A stretch of DNA of 64,000 nucleotides from Antilocapra americana (GCA_007570785.1 ML664174.1:3592828-3656827); one strand, 5' to 3'; positions 36,346-47,845 are shown, numbered from the stretch's first letter. Numbers and translations: made by a program. The notes: generated from the sequence alone by a model not told the origin.

Positions 36346-37043
36346 CAAAATAAAGTAAAAATTCAGAAAAAGACAAGGATTTTAAAAATAAAATTTAACC
36401 TAGTATGTATTTGAAAATATTGATTCCCTTTTGTACCCTAGACCCCACTGTGAAACACCAATTCAGGATGAGCCTCAGAATCTAACAAGTCTACTCAAGG
36501 TAAATATTTGAGCTCTTCTTTGCATTAATATATTCAAACTCCTGTTATTAGTTAAGCTACTGTCTTTGTCACTGGGCTATGTTTAAAAAGGAAACTGTAT
36601 TGGATATGAAGAGCAGCTCTTTCCCGTTTTAGGTAGACATAATTTGTTGAAATAATGAGAAAAGAGGGTGCATCAGTGGATAAGACAGGGATCTACAGGA
36701 TGGACAGCCAGGGAGAAAATGTTTTCTAAACTTCCATTTTTTAACTCATTTGTGAATCTGCTATTGACAGTCTATCATCCTGAAGACCAATGTAAGGCAT
36801 TTTGATTATTAGGTTTCTTGCTACCACTCCACAGAACACCACGGAAAGTCTAGGAGAATGCACCAACCTTTTCTTTACTAAATGGTTGGGACTTCCCATA
36901 AAACAACAAAACGGATGTCTTTACTTTTGTGTATTATATCCACAAGCGATTAGCCTAAGTATATGTGACCAGTGTTATTCTTTTTCACTTCGCAAAAGAA
37001 AAAAAAAAAAAAGAAGGGGAGAGCTTTATAACATTTTCTCAGG
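36346..37043. other. Single-copy spacer
   Basis: Nothing recognised except an A-rich run at 36999-37020. Confidence 0.5.
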
Positions 37044-37370
37044 GGCTTCCCTGGGGGCTCAGTGGTAAAGAATCCACCTGCCAATGCAGGAGACACGAGT
37101 CTGATCTCTGATACGGGAGGATCCCACACGCCAGGAGCACCTGGGCCTGTGAGCCCCAACCACCGAGCTTGCGCTCTGGAGCCCAGGAACTGAAACCGCC
37201 AAGCCCCACGTACTGCCACTACCGAAGCCCAGGCACCCTAGAGCCTCTGCTCCACACAGTAGAAGCCACTGCAACGAGAGGTCCATGCACCGCAACTAGA
37301 CAGTAGCCCCTGCTCACTGCGAGAGAAAAGCCCATGCAACAATAAGGACCCAGCACAGCCAAAACTAATA
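37044..37370 (+). mobile_element. CHR-1 SINE, sense, near full length
   Basis: The head 'gggcttccctgggggctcag', a decayed B box 'gagtctgatctctgat', and the CHR-1 body ('ctggagcccaggaactgaaa', 'gaagccactgcaacgagagg') are present. The overlapping antisense frames (89 and 78 codons) are SINE sequence. Confidence 0.9.
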
Positions 37371-37756
37371 GCAAAACTTCCTTAGCTACTCTCTCATGAA
37401 AAGCAGAAGCCTAGCATCCAATAACCACACTGCAACAAAGGAAAAAAAACTTAAGCAATGGCTCACTCACCTATGAGCAAATAACTGTCCATACGAGAAT
37501 AGGAAAATCCAAAGAAAAATGAGAAAAGTATTCGAATGTTTTAAATGTTTTTAGTGCCAAGCACATAATTTGGTCAGAGATCAATTTCGATTAACATTAC
37601 TGTTTCTCATTGGGTATTTAGAAAGAACACAGCATTTAAAAAAAAAAAATTTAAGGAAAGGAAAAAAGTATGCTTTCTCAGATCTATTCCAGACCAACAC
37701 TACTCAAAACATAAATAAGAAGTATAAAAATGATGCACTTAATAAGCTATACACGG
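37371..37756. other. AT-rich spacer
   Basis: Nothing recognised. Confidence 0.5.
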
Positions 37757-37888
37757 TGGTGGTTTAGTCGCCAAGTCGTGTCTGACTCTTGCGACCCCAC
37801 AGACGGCAGCCTGCCAGGCTCCTCTGTCCGTGGGATTCTCCAGACAAGAATACTCGAGTGGGTTGCCATTTTCCTTCTCCAAGATGCT
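37757..37888 (-). mobile_element. Bov-A fragment, antisense
   Basis: 'agtcgccaagtcgtgtctga', 'ctgccaggctcctctgtccg', 'gggttgccattttccttctc'. The tRNA-derived head is absent. Confidence 0.9.
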
Positions 37889-39714
37889 CTCGAACTTAAC
37901 ACTTTGGCTAACGGTCATATTCAAGTGTACCAACCAGGAATCGATCCTTATTTAAGAGTGTTTAAAATACTTTAAGACATACGGGGAATACACTGAAGGT
38001 GCACATTTCAATAGGATCCAGGTACTGAGGAGGGAAAAAAGAGTAAATCTTGAAAAACAACTTCCAAGATTGAGGCGAGAACCAGGCGCTCAAAACATGC
38101 ACTGATTTTTTTTGTCCTCTGCAAAGTACATGAGCTACAGCTCGCTACGTGGAGCAACCCTGCAGGCTGTTTGCTTCACCATTCAGCAGTTTCTGATGGT
38201 TCCAAAGAGCTACATTCTCAAAAGTAGTTTTTCAGTTGTGTTACTGATTTTAAAAGAAAAAAAACAAAAACTTGAGCTCTTCAAACAGTTAAAAATCACA
38301 GAGATCTAAAAATCTTTCTTGGATTCCCATCTCTTAAAGAATGATTCCAGGCATGGTCAAATCGATGCTAACAGGAAAGTGTCCTAATATACTTCAAAAA
38401 CATTTTCAGAGATAATCATTTTCCACTTTCTCTTACTGAAATTCAAGGAAGGTCAGAAATAGCAAGCCACTCTGAAATCAGTGCTCCAATTACCCAGCGG
38501 GCATCTGAAAAGAAGCCCTCAGCTCTGCACAAAGGTTTGCAGAGGTGAGATGCTCAGATAACCTTGACCATCCTTCATAGAATGCAGTACTCCAGAAGAG
38601 CTGGCTCCTTAGGCAATTTGCTTATGACAAAGCAGCTGATAAAAAAAATCCCAAACTCTTTGTTTCAGCATCCAGCTAAGAGGAAGGTTAAGTACAAAGT
38701 AACAAAACCAAAGCAATCTACCTAACTCCAAATCACTTGTTTTATCTGAATTTAGGAGCTTAGCATATTACAGCATCTCAGTCTATAGAAAAGTCTCTTT
38801 CTATCAAATTAAACTGTTATTTTGTTCAATGAGAATATCCCTTGACAACTGAATAAAGCGTTTGAGAAATATCCACTAAACGTTAGGATAAACCCAGGAC
38901 AGAACTGGGTCTCTACCTAGCAGTAACCAAATGCAATCACTCCGAATCAATGGCAAATGTCAATCCAACAGATCATCTAGCCATCACTTAATTTTTCAGG
39001 ATAAGCTTGGTGTTCCAAATTGTACACTAATTCATCAGAGTTAACATGATTCTTATTTAGAACATAGATTAGGGTACAACCTCCCATCAAATTTTAAGAA
39101 ACACTAATGTTCTGAAATGCTGACAGAATGAAAATAGTCATGTAACAAAAATATTACTAAGTTGGCAGAAAAATAATTTACTCTATAATGATGAAAATGT
39201 TGAATTCAGAAATCAGTAACTAAAAACTGCACAAGAGTCTCCTCTCTTCCCTGTTTCTGCCTCTCAGCTACAGAACAACAGAGGAGGAAAAACCAGTGGG
39301 GAAAGATATAGAATCCACATTTACTAAATCAAAATTTGGCTGTAAGTGGCAGGTTTTCTAACAATAAACTCTGAGTTCAATGATCCTTTATAACAATCTA
39401 CCAACTCACCTGATTCCACTTCAAAGTCGTGGTAAATCTTCCAAGTCCAACTTGAGGTATTCCCACAAAACCTAGGGTAAAATTATGAACTTTAGTACAA
39501 TCAGATTATTCTCAAAGTTTGAAAATAGTAGTAAAGGGGGAAATCATAGCTACCAATCAAGTCATAACTGTGAAATGTTATACTTTCCATCTAAAACCCT
39601 TTGTGATCTCCTTAGGTGTAGTCAATATACATCTAAATTTAAGCCAACCAATAGCCACCTCTATTTACACAACATTCTTTTTCTTGAACTTCTATATCGT
39701 ATAATATAAAATTT
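37889..39714. other. Single-copy AT-rich block
   Basis: No gene or named repeat. Bases 38460-38700 are the best candidate for conserved non-coding sequence because they are complex and repeat-free; that is inference. Overlapping frames near 39485-39709 show no domain. Confidence 0.45.
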
Positions 39715-40048
39715 ACATTTATATACCACAAAATTGGGGTGTAATCGATTAACAGTGTTGTGCTAGTTTCAGGCGAACAGTGAAGGGACTCAGCCATACA
39801 TATCCATGTACCCATTCGCCCTCAAACTTCCCTCCCATCCAAGCTGACACATTAACATTAAGCAGAGTTCCATGTGCCATACAATAGATTCTTGTTCGTT
39901 ATCCATTTTAAATACAGCAGTTTGTACATGATCATCCCAAACTCCCTAACCATCCCATCTCCCAGCCCCTGCCCCAGCAACCATGAATTCATTTTCTGAG
40001 TCTGAGAGTCTGTTTTTTAAGTAAGTTCCTTTGTGTCATTCTACATAA
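39715..40048 (-). mobile_element. L1 3' UTR, antisense (older)
   Basis: 'ttgtgctagtttcaggcgaa', 'gcagagttccatgtgccata' and 'ttcattttctgagtctgaga' are reversed L1 3' UTR text. Confidence 0.85.
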
Positions 40049-40051
40049 CAA

Positions 40052-40546
40052 ATTTTTTTTTAAACTTTACAATATTATATTGGTATTGCCATACATTGAC
40101 ATGAATCAGCCATGGGTGTGCATGTGTTCCCCATCCTGAACCCCCCCTCCCACCTCCCTCCCCATCCCATCCCTCTGGGTCATCCCAGTGCACCAGCCCT
40201 GAACACCTCGTATCATGCTTCCAACCTGGACTGGGGATTCGTTTCACATATGATAATACACGTTTCAATGTCATTCTCCCATATCATCCCACCCTCGCCC
40301 TCTCCCACAGAGTCCAAAAGACTGTTCTATACATCTGTGTCTCTTTTGCTGTCTCGCACAGGGTTATTGTTACCATCTTTCTAAATTCCATATATATATG
40401 CATTAGTATACTGCATTGGTGTTTTTTTTTCTGGCTTACTTCACTGTATAATAGGCTCCAATTTCATCCACCTCATTAGAACTGATTCAAATGTATTCTT
40501 TTTAATGGCTGAGTAATATCCCATTGTGTATATGCACCACAGCTTT
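40052..40546 (-). mobile_element. L1 3' end, antisense (second copy)
   Basis: It starts with a T-run (reversed A-tail), then 'tattggtattgccatacatt', a polypyrimidine stretch and 'tggctgagtaatatcccatt', ending in reversed ORF2. It abuts the previous L1, so two insertions lie head to tail. Confidence 0.9.
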
Positions 40547-40698
40547 CTTAGGTTGCCAGTCCAGGACCTCTCCCCACATAATCTGATCAGGGAGTCTGGG
40601 GAGAAACGCAGGAAACTGTATGAGTAAGAAGTGCCCCCCACAAGATGATTTTGATGTAGCTGGTGATAGACTTGCCTGTGGGAGCCACTGTTCCAAAC
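40547..40698. other. Short spacer
   Basis: Single-copy; nothing recognised. Confidence 0.5.
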
Positions 40699-40906
40699 CA
40701 GTGGTTTTCTACAGTGGACAGTTCTATACCCTGAGTGACATCCTGCAATGTCTGAAAATATTTTTGGTTGTCACAACAGAGGAAGGGGATATACACTACT
40801 GGATTTAATTGGTAGAAGCCAAGGATGCTACTAAACAATCTACAAGGTTGAGGACAGTACACTTAATCAGACCAAAATGCCAACAGTGATGAGACAGAGA
40901 AACCTG
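40699..40906 (+). mobile_element. MER20 (hAT) DNA transposon with 8-bp target duplication
   Basis: The terminal 'cagtggttttctacag' and end 'gagaaacctg', the hallmark 'tttttggttgtcacaacaga', 'ggtagaagccaaggatgcta' and 'accaaaatgccaacagtgat' follow MER20. Flanks 'ttccaaac' (40691-40698) and 'ttccaaag' (40907-40914) agree at 7 of 8 bases. MER20 is eutherian-wide and known as a source of regulatory elements in endometrium. Confidence 0.92.
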
Positions 40907-41040
40907 TTCCAAAGCAACCAAATACTATGATGATTTAGAAATTTCACAATCCTCTCAAAGGTCATTTCATATAACTTATATATAAACTCTACTAGAATCA
41001 TAAGACATGTCCTGTGGCTGCAGGCATCAGACATACATTG
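40907..41040. other. Short spacer
   Basis: AT-rich; nothing recognised. Confidence 0.5.
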
Positions 41041-42357
41041 TTGTTGTTCAGCTGCTCAGTTGTGTCTGACTCTTTGCGACCCCATGGACTGCAGCACATG
41101 CTTGCATTCTTTCCCAGCATCAGGATCTTTTCTAATGATTAAGCTCCTCCCATCAGGTGGCCAAAATACTGGAGTTTCAGTTTCATCATCAGTCCTTCCA
41201 ATGAATATTCAGGGTTGATTTCCTTCAGGATGGACTGGTTGGATCTCCTTGCAGTCCAAGCAAGGGATTCTCCACAGTCTTCTCCAACACCACAGTTCAA
41301 AAGCATCAAAACTTTGATGCCTACCCTTCTTTATGGTCCAACTCTCACATCCATACATGACTACTGGAAAAACCATAGCTTTGGCTAGATGGACATTTGT
41401 CAGCAAAGTAATGTCTCTGCTTTTTAATATGCTGTCTAGGTTGATCATAGCTTTTCTTCCAAGGAGTAAGCATCTTTCAATTTCATGGCTGCAGTCACCA
41501 TCTGCAGTGATTCTGGAGCCCCAAAAAATAAAGTCTGTCACTGTTTCCATTGTTTCCCCATCTATTTGCCATGAAGTGATGGGACCAGATGCCATGATCA
41601 TCGTCTTTTGAATGTTGAGTTTTAAGACAGCTTTTTCACTCTCCTCTTTCACTTTCATCAAGAGGCTCTTTAGTGCCTCTTCACTTTCTGCCATAAGGGT
41701 TGTGTCATCTGCATATCTGAGATTATTAATATTTCTCCCTGCAATCTTGATTCTAGCTTGTGATTCATCCAGCCCAGCATTTCACATGATGTACTCTGCA
41801 ATAAAAGCTAAATAAGCAGAGTGACAATATACAGCCTTGACATTCTCCTTTCCAGATTTGGAACCAGTCTGTTGTTCCATGTCTGGTTCTAACTGTTGGT
41901 TCTTGACCTTCATACAGGTTTGTCAGGAGGCAGGTATAGTGGTCTGGTATTCTCATCTCTTGAAGAATTTTCCAGTTGGTTGTCATCCACACAGTCAAGG
42001 GCTTTAGGGTAGTCAATGAAGCAGAAGTTGATGTTTTCTTGGAATTCTCTTGCTTTTTCTATGATCCAATGGATGTTGGGAATTTGATCTCTGGTTTTTC
42101 TGCCCTTTCTAAATAAAGTTTGAACATCTGGGAGTTCTCGGTTCACGTACTGTTAAAGCCTAGCTTGAAGAATTTTGAGCATTACTTTCTGAGCGTATGA
42201 GTACAATTGTGTGGTAGTTTGAACATTCTTGGGCTTTGCCTTTCTTTGGGATTGGAATGAAAACTGACCTTTTCCAGTCCTGTGGCCAATGCTGAGTTTT
42301 CCAAATTTGCTGGCACATTGAATGCAGCACTTTAATATGCCCAACATTAAAACCCAC
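41041..42357 (-). mobile_element. 5'-truncated BovB LINE, antisense, longest copy
   Basis: The + strand begins with the reversed BovB 3' end ('gttgtgtctgactctttgcg') and runs back through the post-core region and the reverse-transcriptase core to a segment upstream of it ('cttttccagtcctgtggcca'). About 1.3 kb remains. No endonuclease part is seen. Confidence 0.95.
41209..42357 (-). pseudogene. BovB reverse transcriptase, broken into several frames
   Basis: Read on the minus strand, collinear pieces at 42153-42357, 41910-42146, 41765-42016 and 41209-41694 encode consecutive parts of the RTE reverse transcriptase. The thumb/post-core piece includes 'KITADGDC'-equivalent text. The 'QGCILSLCLF' box (proline lost) lies in the 41765-42016 piece. 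The catalytic aspartate box is intact at the DNA level just before 41694. An AGA-to-TGA-type stop lies near 41782, where other copies read 'EYIMRNAG', with several frameshifts. Non-functional. Confidence 0.92.
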
Positions 42358-42363
42358 AGTGAA

Positions 42364-42598
42364 AAGTGTTAATCACTCAGTTGTGTCTGACTCTTTGCAA
42401 CCCCATGGATTGTTGGTTGCAACCAACAACTCCTCTGGTTGGTTGCAACCAGGCTCCTCTGTCCACGGGATTCACTAGGCAGGAATACTAGGGTGGGTAG
42501 TCATTCCCTTCTCCCGTGATCTTCCCGACCCAGCGATGGAACCCACGTCTCCTGCATTACAGGCAGATTCTTTACAGTCTGAGCCACAAGGAAACCCC
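42364..42598 (-). mobile_element. Bov-tA SINE, antisense, with internal duplication
   Basis: The Bov-A body and tRNA head are present ('ttgtgtctgactctttgcaa', 'gtctgagccacaaggaaacc'). Where 'tagcccaccaggctcctctg' is expected, a roughly 26-bp repeat containing 'ttggttgcaaccaa' is inserted. It sits directly beyond the BovB 5' break. Confidence 0.92.
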
Positions 42599-45070
42599 AG
42601 TACATGTACCTATTTCTAAAAATATTAAAATAAGTCAGACTATACATGTCCAAAAGAGCTTCCAAGATATCTGTTTTTTAATGTTTGGGGAAGTGAACAC
42701 TATTTCAAATTGGGTTAATTTCCAAATCCTGTTCCTACACATATAAAGTAGAAGACTAGAAGAGTAAGAAGAATCAAAATGTATTTTCACTCACAGATAT
42801 TTCCAATTCCTGTTGAAGACAAGATGGTAAGTTCCTCTTCCCAACCTGTTACCTTGGACTCCCATCACTCATTCAGCCAAATATAAAGACCCTGCAAAGG
42901 GTCCTTCTTACCCTAAAGACTGTGGGAAAAAGAACCTATAAAGAATATTCTGAGCACCAGATACTGCAGATAATAAAACCTGCAGTTTTTAAGTGCCTGC
43001 CCTACAAACTGCACCTACAGAATGGGAAAGGAACTCTGAACTATTTGGCTAAAACCAGCTAATTACATAAACAAAACATACCTGACACTTATAACCTACT
43101 TAGCTACATGAACAAACATGCCAACCTCAAACTCAAGTGAAAGGATGTGATTTCCAAACACACTTAGAAAGATTCCAGGAGAATTACTGCATTCCAACTG
43201 GACAACATTTCCACATATTCTAATTACAGTCTGATTTCTTCCCCTGAATCCCCAGTGCTATCAGGGAACTACTCAATCAAACTCGCCCCAATCACCTCAG
43301 GCAGCAAGCAGCTGGACAGCAGGTGGGTGGACTGGTATTCCTACCTCAAAGCACCAGGGGGCTCAGAGGTCCAGGTAGAATGTGTGCCAGAGGCAGGGTT
43401 CCAATCTGGAGCTCCCCACCCAGCCTGGAGCATCCGAGAACAAGCCAAATGATTAGGAAGCTTTGCTGAATGACATGCTTTCCCAAAGGTGGGGCTAACA
43501 TACAGTCCAGGCTCAAGATGCTGTTAACTCAGTGTAGAGCCCAGCATACCTCCACTACAAAAAGAAGACCACTGAGGAAGATAGCTTCGGACAAATGCAG
43601 AACAGCAGTGATAAACTTCTTAATATCCATCCATGGCTCCGGCTTTATGAAGTAAAGTTAACTTGGGGGTCTTCCTTTCCTTCTCCAGGAAAGGAAGAAA
43701 GGAAAATCCAAAAATGAATAGCAAGATTCAGAAATATTAGTGCACAATTCAAAATTTAAGCCCTCCTTTCATTTTTCTAGATTTAAATCGGCCTTCAGAC
43801 AAAAATTCATAATTAAATTCTAAAACATAAACATTTCCTTTTTTCTCTCTCTCTCAGCGGTAAAATATATTCTGTTCCAAAAAAGAAAGGTTGCTCAATT
43901 TCCTGTCAAAAGCAATCCAGAGAAGGCCACCTACACTGTAAAAGCAGCAAGAAAAAAAAATTTTAAAATGCTGAAGAAAAGCCTGTATGTGTGGGAGTGT
44001 TCTAAGAGCAATGTAACTACCACTCTGGGTTTTAAAAGCTTTTTTCCTAGATCATTCTGAGAAATATGAAAATTAGTGTAACTGCAGAAGCTTGTCCTCC
44101 AACCTTTCTAAGGAAAACAAGCCCTATGACAGATTCAGTTCCACCAAAGAAAGCAGGGGGTGGGGTGGGGGAGTGTGCACAATTCAAGGCCTTACACTGT
44201 GATTCTTCGTACTAAGGAGGAAGCGCAGATTCTATCAAATAGATAACTTACATGAAACGCCCTCTGAGCTAAAAGGCTGCTCTGACAATAAACCCTCTCC
44301 CCCACAGCATCCTACTCCTACCTAGAACCACACAAATTTTTAGACTAGGGCCTTTATCCTAAACCTCTGGGGGCTAACCATTAATACACACAGTCATAAG
44401 ACGGCCAGATTGTGAATCAGCACAGCACTGAATTCCTCACTTTCCCCTAAACCTGCTTATACTTTCTGAATACTTAAATTCTAAGACAGCAATCAAGCAG
44501 CCCAATACATTTTACTAAAAGTCTGAACACGAACATGCTCAGCACTAAGGCAGAGGCAGTATTGGTAAAAAAGAAGAAGCAAAAAGCTTCAACAGCTCAC
44601 CAGAGAATTGAGGAGAAAAGAACAGTACACAGAAAATAAGTTGAAATCAAATACAGCATTATCACTGAATTGTAACACAGTAAAGCGCAATGTTTCTGTA
44701 AATCATCCTTTCCCTGGAAAGGAGGTGTTTTGCTTTTTTGTCACAAAAAAGCAAAACACAGGTGAAGGAAAATAAATAATGAACCGGGAAAACATAGTAA
44801 CGAGATGATGGTGGATATTTTAAAACCGGAATACCCAAAGACAAATCGAGATAGAACAGGAAGCCACACAGGAAGGGCAGCTGCCAGACAAGACAGTACG
44901 AGAAAGGAAATCTCTTCAACCTTACATGTGACTGGCTTGATAAGCTAACAGTTTTGAAAAAGTCAGCTCGAAGGAGGGGTCTTCTTTGTTCTCTTTAATA
45001 ATCTCAGGGCAACCTACCAAAAAATTGTTTTAAAAGGCTGCAAGACTAGAATAACTTAATTTCCCTAAAC
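42599..45070. other. Single-copy block
   Basis: No gene or named repeat. A perfect 16-bp-arm hairpin lies at 44725-44759 and a G-rich run at 44156-44173. Frames at 43255-43452 and 44662-44919 show no domain. Confidence 0.5.
44725..44759. repeat. Perfect inverted repeat, 16-bp arms, 3-base loop
   Basis: 'gtgttttgcttttttg' is followed by loop 'tca' and then the exact reverse complement. It belongs to no repeat I recognise. Confidence 0.95.
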
Positions 45071-45079
45071 CACTTGAGA

Positions 45080-45288
45080 AAGAAAGTAAAGTCACTCAGT
45101 CGTGTCCAACTCTTGGTGACCCTTTGGACTGTAGCCCACCAGGCTCCTCCATTCATGGGATTTCCCAGGCAAGAGTTATGGAGTTGGCTGCCATTTCTTT
45201 CTCCAGGGGATCTTTCTGACCCAGGGATGGGACTCGGGTCTCCTGCACTGCAGGCAGACGCTTTACCATCTGAGCCACCAGGGAAGCC
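45080..45288 (-). mobile_element. Bov-tA SINE, antisense, with target duplication
   Basis: 'cactcagtcgtgtccaactc' to 'ctgagccaccagggaagcc'. 'cacttgaga' flanks it at 45071-45079 and 45289-45297. Confidence 0.95.
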
Positions 45289-45297
45289 CACTTGAGA

Positions 45298-45560
45298 GTC
45301 AAGAGCGAACGTCATGTCTATCACCCCTACAGAGCTTGGTGAGCCATTCCTACAAACAAGGACATTCTCCTCCAAAACTGCAATAATTACGACCATCAAG
45401 ACCAAGAAATTAACACTAAAGTCACCAAATCCACAGTACAGTCACCTAACCCACAGACCAGCCTTCACTTTTTCCAGTCATTTAGTAAAAGGATCCAATC
45501 CAGGATGTCACACTGCACTGACTTTTCAAAGCTTGATACTCTATTTCAGTCGAGAATTCC
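45298..45560. other. Short spacer
   Basis: Nothing recognised. Confidence 0.5.
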
Positions 45561-46030
45561 TCACACTATCCTTGACTTTCATGACCTCAACAATTTTGAG
45601 GATGTCAGGCCAGTTTTGTAGCACGTCCCTTCCTTGGGTTTGTCTGATAACTTCCTGATGCTTAGTTTCAACGTATGACTTTTCAGCAGGAATATCACAG
45701 AAGAGTTCCCTCTTATTGTTGTACTTGACCAGGTGATATGCTATTTCCATTTTTTTCCCCCTGACTGGTAGTACAAACTTAAATAACTTGATTAGGGTGC
45801 TATCTGCCAGATTTCCTTACTGTAAAGTGACTCTTTTCCTCTTTGTAATTAGTAAGTATTTTGAGAAGTGATATTTTCAGACTATATAAATATATCTTAA
45901 TTCTCAACAAACTTTTTACCCAATACTTGAGTGATGTCCATTGAAAATTCTTGGCCAAATTCATTATTTGATAATAGTTACCAAAAAGTGATTTTTTTAA
46001 GTCTGATAATTTCAACCATTTTAGTGGGGA
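45561..46030. mobile_element. Ancient interspersed repeat, probably L1-derived
   Basis: 'ggatgtcaggccagttttgt', 'gggtttgtctgataacttcc', 'ggtgctatctgccagatttc' and 'ctgtaaagtgactcttttcc' match text I recall from a widespread mammalian repeat, most likely an L1 non-coding region. Subfamily and orientation are uncertain. The 69-codon antisense frame at 45541-45750 lies inside it and is probably not a gene. Confidence 0.6.
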
Positions 46031-46605
46031 AAAATGGTATTTAGAAACCAAGATCAGGGCATGCATACTACAATTGTACTATCACTATTCCAAGGTCATC
46101 TAAGTGAATGAAAACACACACTTAAATGCACACACATTTACTTCTTCATTTCTTTCCATAGCCATGTCTACTGAAAACCATGAGTTCATACAGACACTCT
46201 GAATTCCAATCCAATACTGCAAGATTCGTCCTGGTTTTCCCCTTTCCCTTCCTATAAAATGGTATATCTGGTTCCTATCAATTTCTATTTCCTTACTGGA
46301 TTCATCCTCCAGGGATACCACACACTGTCCCTACCTCTGACCCAGTATCAGAAGCCTTGCTCTAAAGGAGCAGTAAGAGGGAAGCCTAGGATAGACAACA
46401 AAAAAATCATAGATAAAATCACCCTACACCAGCCAGACACCACACAAAAAAAAAAAAACTGTAACCCCAACTCCATGCCAGTCAGCAAAGGCAGGTGGAG
46501 ATTCAAGAGTTCTATTCTCACTGACAGTGATAAAGCACTCTTCAGAGACAACATTTAACAGGATGCTATTTTCACAGAGCCCAAACAGGCAAAGCTAAAA
46601 ACACA
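46031..46605. other. Single-copy spacer
   Basis: No gene or repeat recognised apart from an A-run at 46446-46458. Confidence 0.5.
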
Positions 46606-46688
46606 CAGTAGTCCCTTTCTACTCTGGAGGGACACATTCCACATCCCCCAGTGACTGCCTGAAACCATGGATAGTATTGACCCCCATA

Positions 46689-47056
46689 CAGATACATCTC
46701 GGAGAATACTGCAGATTCAGCTCCAGACCACTGCAATAAATTGAGTATCTCAGTAAAGGAGTCTCATACATTTTGGTTTCCTAATGCATATACAAGGTAT
46801 ATCTATACAGGTATATCTATACTATACTGTTGTCTATTAAGTGTGCAATAGCATTATATCTAAAAAGAAACATGTATTACCATAGCTTAATTTTAAAATA
46901 TTGCTAAAAAATGCTAACCATCATCTGAGTCTTCAGGGAATCATAATCCTTTTGCTGGTGGAAGCCTTGAAATATTTTGAGAATTCTCAAAATATGACAC
47001 AGAGACTCGAAGTAAGCAAATGCCTGACATGGGGTTGCCACAAATCTTCAATTTGT
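46689..47056 (+). mobile_element. Tigger1-derived element nested in the outer Tigger
   Basis: It starts right after a TA dinucleotide (46687-46688) with 'cagatacatctcggagaata', a Tigger1 terminus. It runs through 'taagtgtgcaatagcattat', 'aaaaatgctaaccatcatct' and 'tttttgctggtgga'-like text. It then jumps to Tigger1 3'-end text ('gacacagagactcgaagtaa', 'gttgccacaaatcttcaatt'). The interior is deleted, and the last terminal repeat is missing. Confidence 0.88.
46972..46995. repeat. Perfect 24-bp palindrome at the Tigger1 deletion junction
   Basis: 'atattttgagaa' is followed immediately by its exact reverse complement with no spacer, exactly between the left and right parts of the Tigger1 derivative. 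Confidence 0.95.
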
Positions 47057-47480
47057 ATTTCTTTCCTTATTACATCAAGAAATTTCACCTTTTTACTTAC
47101 AGCAAGCCCTTCATCTCTGGCACATCCAAATTGCCAGCATCACTATTCCTGTACTTTGGAGACCATTATCAAGTAAAATAAAGGACCCATTAACAAGGGC
47201 ACTGCAATTTCACAAGAGTCAGTCTCATAACTGAGACAACTACAAAGTGACTTTAACAGGCAGCGACATGCTGGACAAAAGGATGGTTCATATCCAGGGC
47301 AGGATGGCCCAGGATGGCGCCAGATCTCATCACGTTACTTCAAACAGGGTACAATTTAAAATTGATGAACTTTTCCATTTATTTCTGGAATTTTCCATTT
47401 AATATTTTCAGAGCCCAGCCAATCAGAGGTAACAAGAACCATAAGAAGAGAAACTTCAGATAAGGGGGGACTACTCTACT

Positions 47481-47704
47481 GTGTAAAGATATACTTATTT
47501 TTAAAAGCAAGGGAGTGCTGAACATAAAATTCTGAATAGCAGTCCCTTCCAGAGGAGGCAGGAGGGTGGGATCCCAGAGGGACATACAGCAGCTTCGAGT
47601 ACTGACTCGGCTTCAGTGCTTAGTGTGAACTTACAGCGTTGAGCAGAAGTCTCTTGACAGACACCACGGTGCTTCACCAAGCCACAAAGCACAGTGGTTT
47701 AGCA
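47481..47704. other. Short spacer
   Basis: Nothing recognised. Confidence 0.5.
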
Positions 47705-47845
47705 CAGCCTCAATTTTACATTTGAGTTTTGAGGCGTAAAAAGGTTAAGCATGTTGCCTGTGGTCACACAACTAACAAAACAAGGGCTCAAATGCAAAGC
47801 CAGGTCTGACTTGAATGCTTCTGACTCAGCCCTCTACTATTCCTC
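47705..47845 (-). mobile_element. MIR fragment, antisense
   Basis: 'ttgaggcgtaaaaaggttaa', 'cctgtggtcacacaactaac' and 'gctcaaatgcaaagccaggt' follow the reversed MIR core and B-box region. Confidence 0.8.

Larger units (their letters stand above)
46606..47480 (-). mobile_element. Tigger-family DNA transposon interrupted by a second Tigger
   Basis: The outer element begins 'cagtagtccctttctactct' and finishes 'taaggggggactactc', inverted ends of a pogo/Tigger element. It is present as 46606-46688 and about 47057-47480. The right part, read on the minus strand, contains the degraded start of a Tigger transposase (around 'cagcatcactattcctgtac') and its 5' UTR ('tctggaattttccatttaat'). No open transposase frame survives. 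Confidence 0.85.

Noticed and set aside
44662..44919. 85-codon antisense frame with hydrophobic stretches
   Set aside because: It spans the perfect hairpin, whose T-rich strand alone creates hydrophobic codons; no other evidence.
42760..45060. Search for a CRISPR-like or other regularly spaced array
   Set aside because: No regularly spaced repeats are present; the organism is a mammal and the simple repeats explain all periodicity seen.
45541..45750. 69-codon antisense frame with a protein-like composition
   Set aside because: It lies within sequence matching an ancient interspersed repeat, probably a non-coding part of an L1, so coding status is unlikely.
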